DNA of 16,102 nt from Campylobacterota bacterium (GCA_013153755.1 JAADDU010000073.1:1-16102), one strand, 5' to 3'. Positions 5,504 to 13,401 are shown, numbered from the stretch's first letter. Made by a program: numbers and translations. Notes: generated from the sequence alone by a model not told the origin.

Positions 5504-6109
5504 ATGCCCAACGATATGGAACTCACTACTAAGCAGAAAATTTTAAAAGTATCTACTGTCCTCTTCTCAGAATTTGGTTATAAAGGCACAAGTATAAGAA
5601 AAATAGCTAAAGATGTTGGTATTAGAGAAAGTGCTATATATAATCATTACAAAAATAAAGAAGAAATTTTTTTAGAAGTTGCAAAAGGTATATTTGCTAC
5701 GCCCTTCTCTCTTGGGAATGCAGAGATAAAAGATTTAGCACTCAAAGGAAAAACTTTTTTACAAAATTATACAATGCAGTATAAGCTACTTACTTTTGAT
5801 AAGAAGAATGAAAATATGTTTAGGCTACTCATGATAGAGTTATTTCAAAATAAAGAGCTTAGAGAGCAGTTTATGAGTGAATTTCATGATAAAAATATTA
5901 AAACACTATCTGAAGCATTTTTTATAATGATGCAAAACTCAATTATTAAACCACAAGATCCAATGATGATTTCATATGAGTTTATATCAACACTATTTTA
6001 TATGAGATTACAAGTAACACTTATGAGGTTTGATGGTATTTCTACTACTACCCTTTCAACTCAATTTGAAAAGCATGTAGAGTTTTTTTGGGAAAGTATC
6101 AAAATCTAA
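5504..6109 (+). CDS. TetR/AcrR-family transcriptional regulator
   Basis: The 201-residue protein has an N-terminal TetR DNA-binding domain at about residues 8-56, including the HTH signature FGYKGTSIRKIAKDVGIRES followed by AIYNHYKNKEEIF. The rest is an all-helical ligand-binding and dimerisation domain of no recognised subclass. The ATG at 5504 has AAAAAAGG upstream; an internal Met5 is an alternative start. The gene stands alone: upstream is the four-operator array, and downstream a bidirectional terminator separates it from convergent oorC. With no adjacent efflux pump or enzyme, the ligand and remote targets cannot be inferred. Autorepression is likely from operator placement, and an effect on divergent rnpB is possible. 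Confidence 0.88.
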   Translation: MPNDMELTTKQKILKVSTVLFSEFGYKGTSIRKIAKDVGIRESAIYNHYKNKEEIFLEVAKGIFATPFSLGNAEIKDLALKGKTFLQNYTMQYKLLTFDKKNENMFRLLMIELFQNKELREQFMSEFHDKNIKTLSEAFFIMMQNSIIKPQDPMMISYEFISTLFYMRLQVTLMRFDGISTTTLSTQFEKHVEFFWESIKI

Positions 6110-6153
6110 TATTAGATAATATCTTAATACTAATTAATATTTTATTGAGATAT

Positions 6154-6194
6154 TAAAAAAAGCAACTCTTTTAGAAAAAAGTTGCTTTTTTATT
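6154..6194. terminator. Bidirectional intrinsic terminator between tetR and oorC
   Basis: AAAAAAGCAACT (up to 6167) pairs with AGTTGCTTTTTT (6180-6191) around a 12-base loop. The flanking A-run and T-run give U-tracts on both strands. It lies just after the stop codon of oorC (6196) and 46 bp past the tetR stop, so it can end both convergent transcripts. It is the only canonical U-tract terminator in the fum-suc-oor block. Confidence 0.85.
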
Positions 6195-6195
6195 T

Positions 6196-6750
6196 TTAAG
6201 CCATTGCTTCTTTAGCGTATTTTTCACCAAGTTCATAAGCTTTTTTATTTACTTCATGTACCTTAGCTGGAACTTTACTAAGCATTGTGTCTACAAGAGC
6301 TTCTTTATCGATAGCATCCATCATAGTATTTGCGATTGCAAGTGCTACAACAGATTGAGTAATAACATTACCAACCTCTTCTTTTGCAATAGTGATGATA
6401 GGAATCTCATAAATTTTCCATTTTTGTCTATCTTCATCAGTTGGATGAACGAGATTTGGATCAACAACTATAACCCCACCCTCTTGCACACCATCTTTAA
6501 ATAAAACATAACTTTTTTGCGCAACTGAAAGCATAAATCCAATTTCACCATCATTTGCATATGGATAGTAAATCTCTTTATCATCTAGTTGAATATCAAC
6601 AACAGTTGGTCCACCACGAACTTGTGATGTATATGTTGCAGTTTTTAGTCCATGACCACCAGTTTTAATTTTAGCAGCAGCAAAAATTTCACCAGCAAGA
6701 AGAACACCTTGACCACCAACACCTGTAAATCTCATTAATGTTTTAGACAT
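6196..6750 (-). CDS. oorC: 2-oxoglutarate:ferredoxin oxidoreductase gamma subunit
   Basis: OorC is the gamma-domain subunit (184 residues) of the four-subunit CoA-acylating 2-oxoglutarate:ferredoxin oxidoreductase. The N-terminal GVGGQGVLLAGEIFA (about residues 10-24) and TSQVRGGPTVVDIQL (about 41-55) are hallmarks of the pyruvate/ketoisovalerate oxidoreductase catalytic gamma family. It is the last gene of oorDABC. The 11-bp gap from oorB contains AAGGAG, an ideal ribosome-binding site. A canonical terminator follows the stop. In a reductive TCA organism the complex would fix CO2 onto succinyl-CoA using reduced ferredoxin; in heterotrophic relatives it runs oxidatively. Confidence 0.95.
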   Translation of the reverse strand: MSKTLMRFTGVGGQGVLLAGEIFAAAKIKTGGHGLKTATYTSQVRGGPTVVDIQLDDKEIYYPYANDGEIGFMLSVAQKSYVLFKDGVQEGGVIVVDPNLVHPTDEDRQKWKIYEIPIITIAKEEVGNVITQSVVALAIANTMMDAIDKEALVDTMLSKVPAKVHEVNKKAYELGEKYAKEAMA

Positions 6751-6761
6751 TGTGTTTCTCC

Positions 6762-7619
6762 TTATATTTTTTTCTCAAAGTCATCTTGAGTTATTTTAGC
6801 TCTTTGACCTTGATGTACTTTTTGAATTTCTGCATACATATCACAATATTCTCTTACTTCAGTATCTTGTTTTAGAACACCAGTAGGAAGTATATTTAGT
6901 TGTTCTTCTTCACTTAGAGCATCATATTTTTTCTTAGGCATGCTAATACTATCTATCCATTCTAAATTTTCCATAGCAGAAAGCATTTTATTTTTACGAC
7001 CAAGATTAATATGACAATTAGAAAGAACTTCTAAAAGAGAAAAACCTTTATGTTGCATAGCTTTAATCATAGTTTTTTCTAATTTTTTAGGTTCAATCAT
7101 AGTCTCACGAGCTACAAATGAAGCTCCAGCAGCAATAGCTAAGTCACAAGTATTAAAAGTTGGATCAATATTACCAGCTTTTTGAGAAACTGTCCACATA
7201 CCTTGAGGTGTAGTTGGAGAAGTTTGAGAGTTAGTTAAACCATAGATAAAGTTGTTTATAATAATAAAAGTCATATCGATATTTCTTCTACAACCATGGA
7301 TGGTATGATTACCACCAATAGCAAGAGAATCACCATCCCCAGCAACACAAATTACAAGTTTATCTGGATTTGCAAGTTTTACACCAGTTGCATAAGCTAC
7401 TGTTCTACCATGAGTTGTATGGATAGTATTAAAATCTACGTAAGAAGAAAATCTTCCTGAACAACCAATACCAGAAACAACACATACATCATCTTGCTTT
7501 ACACCCATTTTATCAATTGCTCTAACAAATGTTTTTAATATAACACCATCACCACAACCCCAACACCATAGTGTTGGCATTTTTTCTAATCTTAAATATT
7601 TATCATAATTAAATGCCAT
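6762..7619 (-). CDS. oorB: 2-oxoglutarate:ferredoxin oxidoreductase beta subunit (thiamine diphosphate)
   Basis: OorB is the TPP-binding catalytic subunit, 285 residues. The TPP/Mg2+ motif is seen as GDGDSLAIGGNH (about residues 94-105) followed by INNFIYGLTNSQTSPTTPQG (about 121-140). An N-terminal CWGCGDG (Cys19, Cys22) and the downstream GIGCSGR (Cys53) are typical Cys-containing positions of this family that help hold a [4Fe-4S] cluster. The gene starts one base after the oorA stop, with AAGGAG inside the oorA 3' end, so translation is coupled. It supplies the active site to OorA and accepts electrons through OorD. Confidence 0.96.
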   Translation of the reverse strand: MAFNYDKYLRLEKMPTLWCWGCGDGVILKTFVRAIDKMGVKQDDVCVVSGIGCSGRFSSYVDFNTIHTTHGRTVAYATGVKLANPDKLVICVAGDGDSLAIGGNHTIHGCRRNIDMTFIIINNFIYGLTNSQTSPTTPQGMWTVSQKAGNIDPTFNTCDLAIAAGASFVARETMIEPKKLEKTMIKAMQHKGFSLLEVLSNCHINLGRKNKMLSAMENLEWIDSISMPKKKYDALSEEEQLNILPTGVLKQDTEVREYCDMYAEIQKVHQGQRAKITQDDFEKKI

Positions 7620-7620
7620 A

Positions 7621-8754
7621 TTATAACTCCTTAACTTTGCTTACAATCTCATGTGGAGATAGTGGACGACCATTAACTTTAAAAAGACCCTCTATATCAA
7701 GTCTGGCAGCTGCTCTTTGAACTTCACTATGAAATTGTCCAATATTTAGCTCAACAACTATTACTTTTTCAATTTTATCTGTATACTCTTTGATTTTTTT
7801 AGCTGGTGATGGCCAAATTGTTATTGGTCTAAATAAACCAGCTTTAATACCGTCAGCTCTTAGGTGACGAATAGCTTCTTTTGCAGCAAGAGAAACTGAA
7901 CCATAAGCAACAATCATGATTTCTGCATCATCCATCATAAACTCTTCATAAGATTCAACTTCATCTTCATGAAGTGCAACTTTATCTTCAAGTCTTTGAA
8001 TAAGTTTTCTACAAGTCTCAATCTCTTCAGTTGGAAAACCATTTTTATCATGATGAAGACCAGTAAAGTGATATCTGTAACCCTCAAACATTGGATTTAA
8101 CACTGCTGGTTCATCATGCTCACACTCATATGGAAAGTAATCTTCTGGTGCACCATCAAATCTTTTTCTTGGAACGATTCCAGCTTCAACATCCTCAATA
8201 GTTGGGATATCTGCTTTACCATGCATATGACCTAATGTTTCATCTAGTAAAACGATTACAGGTTGCATAAATCTATCTGCAAGGTTAAATGCTCTTACAG
8301 TTTCAGTATAACACTCAGCTAATGAACCTGCACATAAAGTGATTGATTTATAATCACCATGAGATGGGTTTTTAGACTGTAAAATATCACCTTGAGCAAC
8401 ACGAGTTGGAAGACCAGTTGATGGACCACCACGCATAACATTTACACATACTAAAGGTACTTCAGCCATTTGAGCTAAACCTAAGTTTTCAGCTTTTAAA
8501 CTCATACCTGGACCTGAAGTTGCAGTTAATGCTCTTTTACCACTCATAGCAGCACCGATAACACAACAAATACCTGCTATCTCATCTTCCATTTGAATTG
8601 CCACACCACCCTTTTTAGGTAAAAGGTCAGATGCAACATGCATAACTTCACTTGACGGTGTTAGTGGATAACCACCAAAAAATTCACATCCAGCATCAAC
8701 TGCTGCTATTGCTGCTAGTTCATTACCAGTAGATATTACTTCTCTTGTTGCCAT
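7621..8754 (-). CDS. oorA: 2-oxoglutarate:ferredoxin oxidoreductase alpha subunit
   Basis: OorA is the pyrimidine-binding alpha subunit, 377 residues. PFOR domain I covers about residues 12-230, with GYPLTPSSE (28-36), MEDEIAGI (55-62), TATSGPGMSL (77-86) and RGGPSTGLPTR (108-118). Domain II lies at about 273-377 (EIMIVAYGSVSLAAKEAI...). The start codon overlaps the oorD stop by one base (TAATG). The gene order oorD-A-B-C is that of H. pylori and C. jejuni, where the complex is essential for the TCA cycle. Together with adjacent sucCD it would interconvert succinate and 2-oxoglutarate. Confidence 0.96.
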   Translation of the reverse strand: MATREVISTGNELAAIAAVDAGCEFFGGYPLTPSSEVMHVASDLLPKKGGVAIQMEDEIAGICCVIGAAMSGKRALTATSGPGMSLKAENLGLAQMAEVPLVCVNVMRGGPSTGLPTRVAQGDILQSKNPSHGDYKSITLCAGSLAECYTETVRAFNLADRFMQPVIVLLDETLGHMHGKADIPTIEDVEAGIVPRKRFDGAPEDYFPYECEHDEPAVLNPMFEGYRYHFTGLHHDKNGFPTEEIETCRKLIQRLEDKVALHEDEVESYEEFMMDDAEIMIVAYGSVSLAAKEAIRHLRADGIKAGLFRPITIWPSPAKKIKEYTDKIEKVIVVELNIGQFHSEVQRAAARLDIEGLFKVNGRPLSPHEIVSKVKEL

Positions 8755-9101
8755 TATCTAGCTCCTTGTTCTATTGAATAGTAGTTGTTCGCTGCTATAG
8801 CTTCTTGACGAGCCTTAGATTCATCAGTTAGTTTTGCAAAACTAACGCCAGCTTCCTTTAGCTCTTTTCTATCAGCTACGTATATAGCAAAGTCTGGACA
8901 TGAAAGTTCACATTCTTGACAACCTATACAAGCTTCTGGATGTTCAACTGAAATCATTGAACCTAATGTTGACGAGATTTCATAACGCATTGCAAGTACA
9001 CCTGCAGGACATACTGATACACAAATATCACATGCTTTACAGTTACTTGTATTTACCCATACTGGCTGATCACCTGGGTTTTCAGTTTTAAAAGTTCCCA
9101 T
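8754..9101 (-). CDS. oorD: 2-oxoglutarate:ferredoxin oxidoreductase delta subunit (2[4Fe-4S] ferredoxin-like)
   Basis: This 115-residue electron-transfer subunit has two complete CxxCxxCxxxCP motifs: Cys21/24/27/31 and Cys58/61/64/68. These bind two [4Fe-4S] clusters that pass electrons between the OorB active site and soluble ferredoxin. The C-terminal 40 residues are a charged helix that probably docks to the complex. It is the first gene of oorDABC, with GGAG about 7 nt before the ATG at 9101. The leader of about 150 nt carries a small hairpin and, further up, the large sucD-distal hairpin. Confidence 0.95.
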   Translation of the reverse strand: MGTFKTENPGDQPVWVNTSNCKACDICVSVCPAGVLAMRYEISSTLGSMISVEHPEACIGCQECELSCPDFAIYVADRKELKEAGVSFAKLTDESKARQEAIAANNYYSIEQGAR

Positions 9102-9142
9102 TTATTCTCCTATTTTAAAATACAAATCTAATTTGCATATTG

Positions 9143-9161
9143 CTCTTTACTCAATAAAGAG
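9143..9161 (-). promoter_or_regulatory. Small stem-loop in the oorD leader
   Basis: CTCTTTA and TAAAGAG form a 7-bp stem around five bases, 42 bp before the oorD start. It lies downstream of a TATTAT box (9175-9180), so it would be in the 5' UTR of any oor transcript. It does not cover the ribosome-binding site. Confidence 0.4.
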
Positions 9162-9174
9162 TATCTAAGTTTTT

Positions 9175-9180
9175 ATAATA
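9175..9180 (-). promoter_or_regulatory. Possible -10 box for oorDABC
   Basis: TATTAT on the minus strand, within TGTATTATAAAA, lies 74 bp before oorD and after the sucD-distal hairpin. No -35 is visible. It would allow oor expression independent of sucCD. Confidence 0.35.
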
Positions 9181-9203
9181 CAATTCTAAACTGTGCTAAT
9201 ATC

Positions 9204-9238
9204 GCTTCCTAATATAACATTTTGTTACATTAGGAAGC
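9204..9238 (-). other. Strong intercistronic hairpin after sucD, without a U-tract
   Basis: On the minus strand GCTTCCTAATGTAACA pairs with TGTTATATTAGGAAGC around a three-base loop, a 16-bp stem with a single G-U wobble. On the plus strand that position would be an A-C mismatch, so the fold is best in minus-strand RNA, the sense of the sucCD transcript. No U-run follows (the next bases are GATATTAGC), so it is more likely an mRNA-stabilising or processing hairpin, or a partial terminator, than a full stop. Confidence 0.75.
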
Positions 9239-9253
9239 TCACACAAAATTTAA

Positions 9254-10126
9254 TTATTTACCTAAAACTTCTGCTACTGCTTTACCTATTTCTGCTGGAG
9301 AAACAACAACTTTAACACCAGCAGCTTCAAGAGCATCCATTTTCTCTTTTGCAGTACCAGCTGTACCACTTATGATAGCACCAGCATGTCCCATTCTTTT
9401 ACCTTTTGGTGCAGTCTGACCTGCGATAAAAGCAACAACAGGCTTAGTGATTTGCTCTTTTATAAGTTTTGCAGCTTGAATCTCTAAATCCCCACCAATT
9501 TCACCTATCATTACGATAGCTTCAGTCTCTGGGTCTGCTTCAAACATTGGAAGAAGTTGTTTGTATGAAAGACCAATAATTGGATCCCCACCAATACCAA
9601 CTGCAGTTGTGATACCAAACCCTTCATTACATACTTGATTTGCACCCTCATAAGTAAGAGTTCCAGATTTTGAGATAAGACCAACATTACCTTTTTTGAA
9701 AATCATACCAGGCATGATTCCTATCTTACATTCTTCAGCAGTGATAATACCAGGACAGTTTGGTCCAATTGTTTTCATATCATGCTTAACAGCATAAGCT
9801 TTAGCAGCTTGCATATCGCGAACCGGAGCACCCTCTGTAATGATTACAGCAAGTTCAATTCCAGCATCAGCAGCTTCCATAACTGCATCTGAAACAAATG
9901 CAGGTGGAACAAAAATCATACTTACAGTAGCACCAGTAGTAGCTACTGCATCTTTTACAGTGTTAAAAACTGGTTTACCAAGATGTTCTTGACCACCTTT
10001 GTTTGGTGTAACACCACCAACAATATTTGTACCATATGCAAGACATTGCTCAGCATGGAAAGTACCCTCTTTACCTGTAAAACCTTGAACTATAACTTTT
10101 GTATCTTTATTTACTAAAATACTCAT
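9254..10126 (-). CDS. sucD: Succinyl-CoA synthetase alpha subunit
   Basis: SucD binds CoA and carries the phosphohistidine of the ADP-forming succinate-CoA ligase, which links succinate, CoA and ATP to succinyl-CoA. The 290 residues match the E. coli protein. Seen directly: the CoA-binding Rossmann segment [15 protein letters not shown] (about residues 13-27), IGPNCPGII (about 120-128), [12 protein letters not shown], and the catalytic His247 in [10 protein letters not shown], equivalent to E. coli His246. It starts 5 bp after sucC, with AAGGAG in the sucC 3' end. A large stem-loop follows the stop and oorD comes next. In the reductive direction its product is the direct substrate of OorDABC. 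Confidence 0.97.
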   Translation of the reverse strand: MSILVNKDTKVIVQGFTGKEGTFHAEQCLAYGTNIVGGVTPNKGGQEHLGKPVFNTVKDAVATTGATVSMIFVPPAFVSDAVMEAADAGIELAVIITEGAPVRDMQAAKAYAVKHDMKTIGPNCPGIITAEECKIGIMPGMIFKKGNVGLISKSGTLTYEGANQVCNEGFGITTAVGIGGDPIIGLSYKQLLPMFEADPETEAIVMIGEIGGDLEIQAAKLIKEQITKPVVAFIAGQTAPKGKRMGHAGAIISGTAGTAKEKMDALEAAGVKVVVSPAEIGKAVAEVLGK

Positions 10127-10131
10127 CTAAA

Positions 10132-11304
10132 TTATTCTCCTTTCGCCGCTGCTACAGCTTTAGCTGCACCATCACCTAAATCATCACCAACAATAATGTT
10201 TGAAATATTTGCATTTTTAAGAATCTCTGCTGCTTCTGGAGCATTTGTTCCATCAAGACGAACTACAACTGGTACATTTACATCTGTAATTTTTGTAGCT
10301 TCTAAGATACCATTTGCAATTCTGTCACATCTAACAATACCACCAAAAATATTTACAAATATAGCTTTTACTTTTGGATTCTTAAGGATAATTTCAAACC
10401 CTTTTGCAACAGTTTCGGCATTTGCACTACCACCAACATCTAAAAAGTTTGCAGGTGTTCCACCCATATAGTTAATAGTATCCATAGTACCCATCGCAAG
10501 ACCAGCACCATTTACCATACAACCGATCTCACCATCAAGTGCTATATAAGAAAGACCATACTGAGCAGCTTCTCTCTCATCTGCATCTTCCTCTGTTATA
10601 TCTCTCATAGCTTCAATGTCTGGATGTCTTCCCAATGCTGAATCATCAAATCCCATTTTACCATCAAGCGCAATAAAATCTCCAGAACCTGTTTTTATAA
10701 GAGGATTTATCTCTATCATCTCAGCATCATTTTCCATATATAATGTATACAGTTTTTGAGCAAACTTAATCATTTTACTTTGTTCAGCTTTATCTGTGAT
10801 ACCAAGACCAAAAACTAGTTCACGACCATGGAAACCTTGAAAACCGATAGCTGGATCAACAGCAACTTTAATGATTTTCTCAGGAGTTTTCTCAGCAACA
10901 GTTTCTATATCCATACCACCTTCAGTTGAAGCCATTATGATTGGCATCTCAGCAGCACGGTCTAATACAACACTAAGATATAGTTCATCTTTGATATCTG
11001 CACCATCTTCTATATAAACTTTTTGAACAAGCTTACCTTCTGGTCCTGTTTGGTGAGTAACTAGAGTCATACCTAAAATCTCATCAGCTAATTCTTTAAC
11101 TTCATCAAGACTTTTAGCTAGTTTTACACCACCACCAAGTCCACGACCACCAGCATGAATTTGAGCTTTAACAACCCAAATAGGTCCACCAAGTTCTTTT
11201 GCATTTTCAACTGCTTCATCTACTGAATGGGCAATTTTACCTTTTGGTGTAGGTACACCATACTTAGCAAAAATTTGTTTCGCTTGATATTCATGTATAT
11301 TCAT
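10132..11304 (-). CDS. sucC: Succinyl-CoA synthetase beta subunit
   Basis: SucC is the ATP-grasp nucleotide-binding subunit, 390 residues (E. coli 388). Visible features: the N-terminal MNIHEYQAKQIFAKYGVP, the ATP-grasp loop VKAQIHAGGRGLGGGVKLAK (about residues 45-64), the metal-binding EINPLI (about 198-203), and the C-terminal CoA-ligase segment with GCMVNGAGLAMGTMD and FVNIFGGIVRCD. The ATG at 11304 has AGAGGAG 6 nt upstream. A TAGATATAAT box lies about 30 bp upstream within an element also found before fumA. It lies between fumarase and oorDABC on the same strand. Confidence 0.97.
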   Translation of the reverse strand: MNIHEYQAKQIFAKYGVPTPKGKIAHSVDEAVENAKELGGPIWVVKAQIHAGGRGLGGGVKLAKSLDEVKELADEILGMTLVTHQTGPEGKLVQKVYIEDGADIKDELYLSVVLDRAAEMPIIMASTEGGMDIETVAEKTPEKIIKVAVDPAIGFQGFHGRELVFGLGITDKAEQSKMIKFAQKLYTLYMENDAEMIEINPLIKTGSGDFIALDGKMGFDDSALGRHPDIEAMRDITEEDADEREAAQYGLSYIALDGEIGCMVNGAGLAMGTMDTINYMGGTPANFLDVGGSANAETVAKGFEIILKNPKVKAIFVNIFGGIVRCDRIANGILEATKITDVNVPVVVRLDGTNAPEAAEILKNANISNIIVGDDLGDGAAKAVAAAKGE

Positions 11305-11330
11305 CTATTCTCCTCTTAATTTATCGACCT

Positions 11331-11347
11331 ATTATATCTACTTAGTT
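11331..11347 (-). promoter_or_regulatory. Putative sucC promoter/shared element
   Basis: The minus strand reads AACTAAGTAGATATAAT. The last six bases are a consensus -10 (11331-11336), and the first fourteen (11334-11347) are identical to a segment upstream of fumA (12900-12913). No -35 hexamer is evident. It may be a promoter, a regulator site, or both. Confidence 0.5.
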
Positions 11348-11383
11348 ATTTAATTTTGCAATATAATGACTATGTTCTTATGT

Positions 11384-11406
11384 TGATGCTACAAATTGTA
11401 GCATCA
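11384..11406 (-). other. Intercistronic hairpin after the fumarase beta gene, without a U-tract
   Basis: TGATGCTACA and TGTAGCATCA are perfect 10-bp arms around a three-base loop, beginning 7 bp after the fumarase beta stop codon. The minus-strand sequence after it (ACATAAGAAC) has no U-run. Its placement mirrors the hairpin after sucD. It could stabilise the upstream message or act as a partial or factor-dependent terminator. Confidence 0.65.
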
Positions 11407-11412
11407 TATAGT

Positions 11413-11970
11413 TTATTTGATTTCGTACTGTTCTCTACCCATTTGATACAAATCGTTACCAAAAGTATCATTTATAACTGTAACAGGAAAATCTTTTACA
11501 GTTATCTTTCTTACTGCTTCAGGTCCAAGTTCTGGATAAGCTATAACTTCAGCACTTGTAATCTGTTTTCCAAGTAACGCTCCAGCACCTCCTGTAGCAC
11601 CAAAATAGATACCACCATACTCTTTGCAGGCATCTTTTACTGCTTGATCTCTTTTACCCTTACCTATCATCCCTTTTGAACCATGTTTCAACATAGTTGG
11701 AGAGTAACTGTCCATTCTATAACTTGTTGTTGGTCCAGCACTTCCTATAGGGTCACCTGGTTTTGGTGGAGTTGGTCCAACAAAGTATATGATGCTTCCC
11801 TCTAAATCAAAAGGTAATTCTTCCCCAGCTTCAATCAAATCTACAAGTCTTTTATGTGCAGCATCTCTAGCTGTATAAATAGTACCATTAAGATACACAA
11901 TATCTCCAGCTTTTAATTTTCTTGTAACCTCTTCAGTTAATGGTGTTGTTAAATTATAAGTTTTTGACAT
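11413..11970 (-). CDS. Fumarate hydratase class I, beta (C-terminal-type) subunit
   Basis: This is the C-terminal-domain subunit (185 residues) of the heterodimeric iron-sulfur fumarase, homologous to TtdB and to the C-terminal half of E. coli FumA/FumB. Visible features: LNGTIYTARDAAHKRL, VGPTPPKPGDPIGSAGPTTS followed by YRMDSYSP, GSKGMIGKGKRD, and FGATGGAGALLG, all substrate-binding elements of the family. It starts 16 bp after the alpha gene, with AAGG before the ATG. It reversibly hydrates fumarate to malate; in the reductive TCA direction it dehydrates malate. L-tartrate dehydratase is the paralogous alternative, but the context of TCA genes favours fumarase. Confidence 0.92.
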   Translation of the reverse strand: MSKTYNLTTPLTEEVTRKLKAGDIVYLNGTIYTARDAAHKRLVDLIEAGEELPFDLEGSIIYFVGPTPPKPGDPIGSAGPTTSYRMDSYSPTMLKHGSKGMIGKGKRDQAVKDACKEYGGIYFGATGGAGALLGKQITSAEVIAYPELGPEAVRKITVKDFPVTVINDTFGNDLYQMGREQYEIK

Positions 11971-11986
11971 ATTCTTACCTTTTTTA

Positions 11987-12838
11987 TTATATTGTTATAT
12001 GTGTGTGTCTTGAAGAGTGACATTGAACATTTACTGAAACTGGTAAAGAAGCTATATGGCAAGGATTTGATTCTATATGAACTGCAAGAGCTGTTTTTGT
12101 TCCACCCATCCCCATAGCACCAATTCCTAGATTATTTATCTCTGTTTTCATTCTCTCTTCAAGTTCAGCCATCTCAGGATCTTCATTTACACTACCTATA
12201 TCACGAAAAAGTGCATGTTTTGAAGATATAGCAGCTTTTTCAAAAGTACCACCAATACCAACACCTACAGTAATAGGAGGACAAGGGTTTGGTCCTGCAT
12301 CACTTATACACTCTTTTACAAAATTTACAATCCCATCTTTTCCAGCAGCTGGTGGGAAAACTCTAGCACGACTTACATTTTCACTACCACCACCTTTTGC
12401 AGCATACTCAATATCTATCTTATCTCCTGCAACCAAATCAAAATGGATAATAGCAGGTAGGTTATAACCAACTGTATCTTTAAGATTTGCACGACTAAAT
12501 GGTTCACAAGTTGATGCTCTTAGATATGCATCTGTATAACCTTGTTCTGTACCTTTGTTAATAGCATCTCTTAAAAGACCACCTTTGATTTTTACATCTT
12601 CGCCAACTTTTACAAAAAACACAGCTAAACCAGTATCTTGACAAAGTGGTCTTTTTTCACTTTTTGCAATATCTGCATTTTCTAAAATCTGCCTAATAAC
12701 CTCTTTACTGACCGGAGATTTTTCATTCTCCATAGCCTCTTTTAGTGCATCATAAGCATCTTGTGGTAAATCTGTACCACAATGAACGATAATATCTCTT
12801 ACCGCTTTGACAATAACATCAAATTCAATTTCTCTCAT
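11987..12838 (-). CDS. Fumarate hydratase class I, alpha (N-terminal-type) subunit
   Basis: This is the iron-sulfur subunit (283 residues), homologous to TtdA and the N-terminal half of FumA/FumB. Candidate [4Fe-4S] ligands are Cys66 in LCQDTG, Cys186 in GPNPCPP and Cys273 in VNVQCHSSRH; their spacing (120 and 87) resembles that of characterised class I fumarases (Leishmania enzyme Cys133/252/346). The substrate region RASTCEPFSRANLKDTVGYN and the cluster-adjacent GAMGMGGTKTALAVH are also present. The enzyme is oxygen-sensitive by family, fitting a microaerobic or anaerobic lifestyle. It is the first gene of the fum-suc-oor block, with GGAG before the ATG at 12838. The start is unambiguous because MREI... 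matches the family N-terminus. Confidence 0.93.
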   Translation of the reverse strand: MREIEFDVIVKAVRDIIVHCGTDLPQDAYDALKEAMENEKSPVSKEVIRQILENADIAKSEKRPLCQDTGLAVFFVKVGEDVKIKGGLLRDAINKGTEQGYTDAYLRASTCEPFSRANLKDTVGYNLPAIIHFDLVAGDKIDIEYAAKGGGSENVSRARVFPPAAGKDGIVNFVKECISDAGPNPCPPITVGVGIGGTFEKAAISSKHALFRDIGSVNEDPEMAELEERMKTEINNLGIGAMGMGGTKTALAVHIESNPCHIASLPVSVNVQCHSSRHTHITI

Positions 12839-13164
12839 TAAAATATTCTCCTATTTATATAAACAATTATTATCCAATAGTCTATCTAGCTTTTAGTAAA
12901 TATCTACTTAGTTTTTTAGCTCACTAGATATAACACTTTAAATATGTAACTTATTGATATAATTTTTCAATCAACAAGCTAAATAAGTATGAACTTTAAG
13001 TGATGGTAAGAATGGATTAAGATGAGAATACTTTCCCAGGAAAATAATATTTATTGATATTTAGAATTAAGTCAGATATTTGAAGTAAATAGAATTTAAT
13101 TTTTTAATATTTAGAAAGAGATTAGCTTATTTTAAATATAAGTTTATGGGGTTTAAGTATAAGG
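12839..13164. other. Intergenic region between fumarase alpha and tRNA-Gln
   Basis: This is 326 bp of AT-rich sequence without a convincing gene. Near fumA it contains an AACTAAGTAGATAT element on the minus strand (12900-12913) and several A/T-rich possible -10 boxes. A plus-strand TTGATATAATTT occurs near 12954-12965 with no ORF of useful length behind it; an 11-codon ATG frame at about 13023 is too short to support. A TTTCC/GGAAA pair lies near 13033-13044. No strong terminator follows tRNA-Gln; the best is a 5-bp CTTAT/ATAAG hairpin near 13128-13144. Confidence 0.45.
12900..12913 (-). promoter_or_regulatory. 14-nt element upstream of fumA shared with sucC
   Basis: AACTAAGTAGATAT on the minus strand is identical to 11334-11347 upstream of sucC. 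Here it is followed by TTAC, not AAT, so a consensus -10 is missing. That argues that the conserved string may be more than a promoter box. Confidence 0.45.
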
Positions 13165-13239
13165 TGGATGGGGTAGAGGGATTCGAACCCCCGAATGCCA
13201 GTACCAAAAACTAGTGCCTTACCGCTTGGCGATACCCCA
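13165..13239 (-). tRNA. tRNA-Gln (UUG)
   Basis: The 75-nt cloverleaf includes an encoded CCA. Acceptor TGGGGTA pairs with TACCCCA; D arm GCCAAGCGGTAAGGC; anticodon arm CTAGT-TTTTGGT-ACTGG, giving anticodon UUG; T arm GGGGG-TTCGAAT-CCCTC. It is very close to E. coli tRNA-Gln(UUG). The discriminator is U where E. coli has G. It is cotranscribed behind the initiator tRNA with an 19-bp gap. Confidence 0.95.
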
Positions 13240-13258
13240 ATATTTAATAATAATAATT

Positions 13259-13335
<77 letters not shown>

Positions 13336-13372
13336 GTGTTTTAAACAAACCTCTGTGTGTTTGTGAGCCGAA

Positions 13373-13401
13373 ATTATAGACAAAAAGCTTTTTAATGTCA
13401 A
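13373..13401 (-). promoter_or_regulatory. Consensus sigma70 promoter for the tRNA pair
   Basis: The minus strand carries a perfect TTGACA (13396-13401) and a perfect TATAAT (13373-13378), 17 bp apart. The predicted start near 13366 leaves a leader of about 30 nt before initiator tRNA-Met. The complete -35 contrasts with the -35-less promoters of most genes in this window and fits a highly expressed stable RNA operon. Confidence 0.9.

Noticed and set aside
13023..13058. Eleven-codon ORF (MRILSQENNIY) in the fumA-tRNA gap
   Set aside because: It is too short, and there is no promoter placement or terminator to support it.
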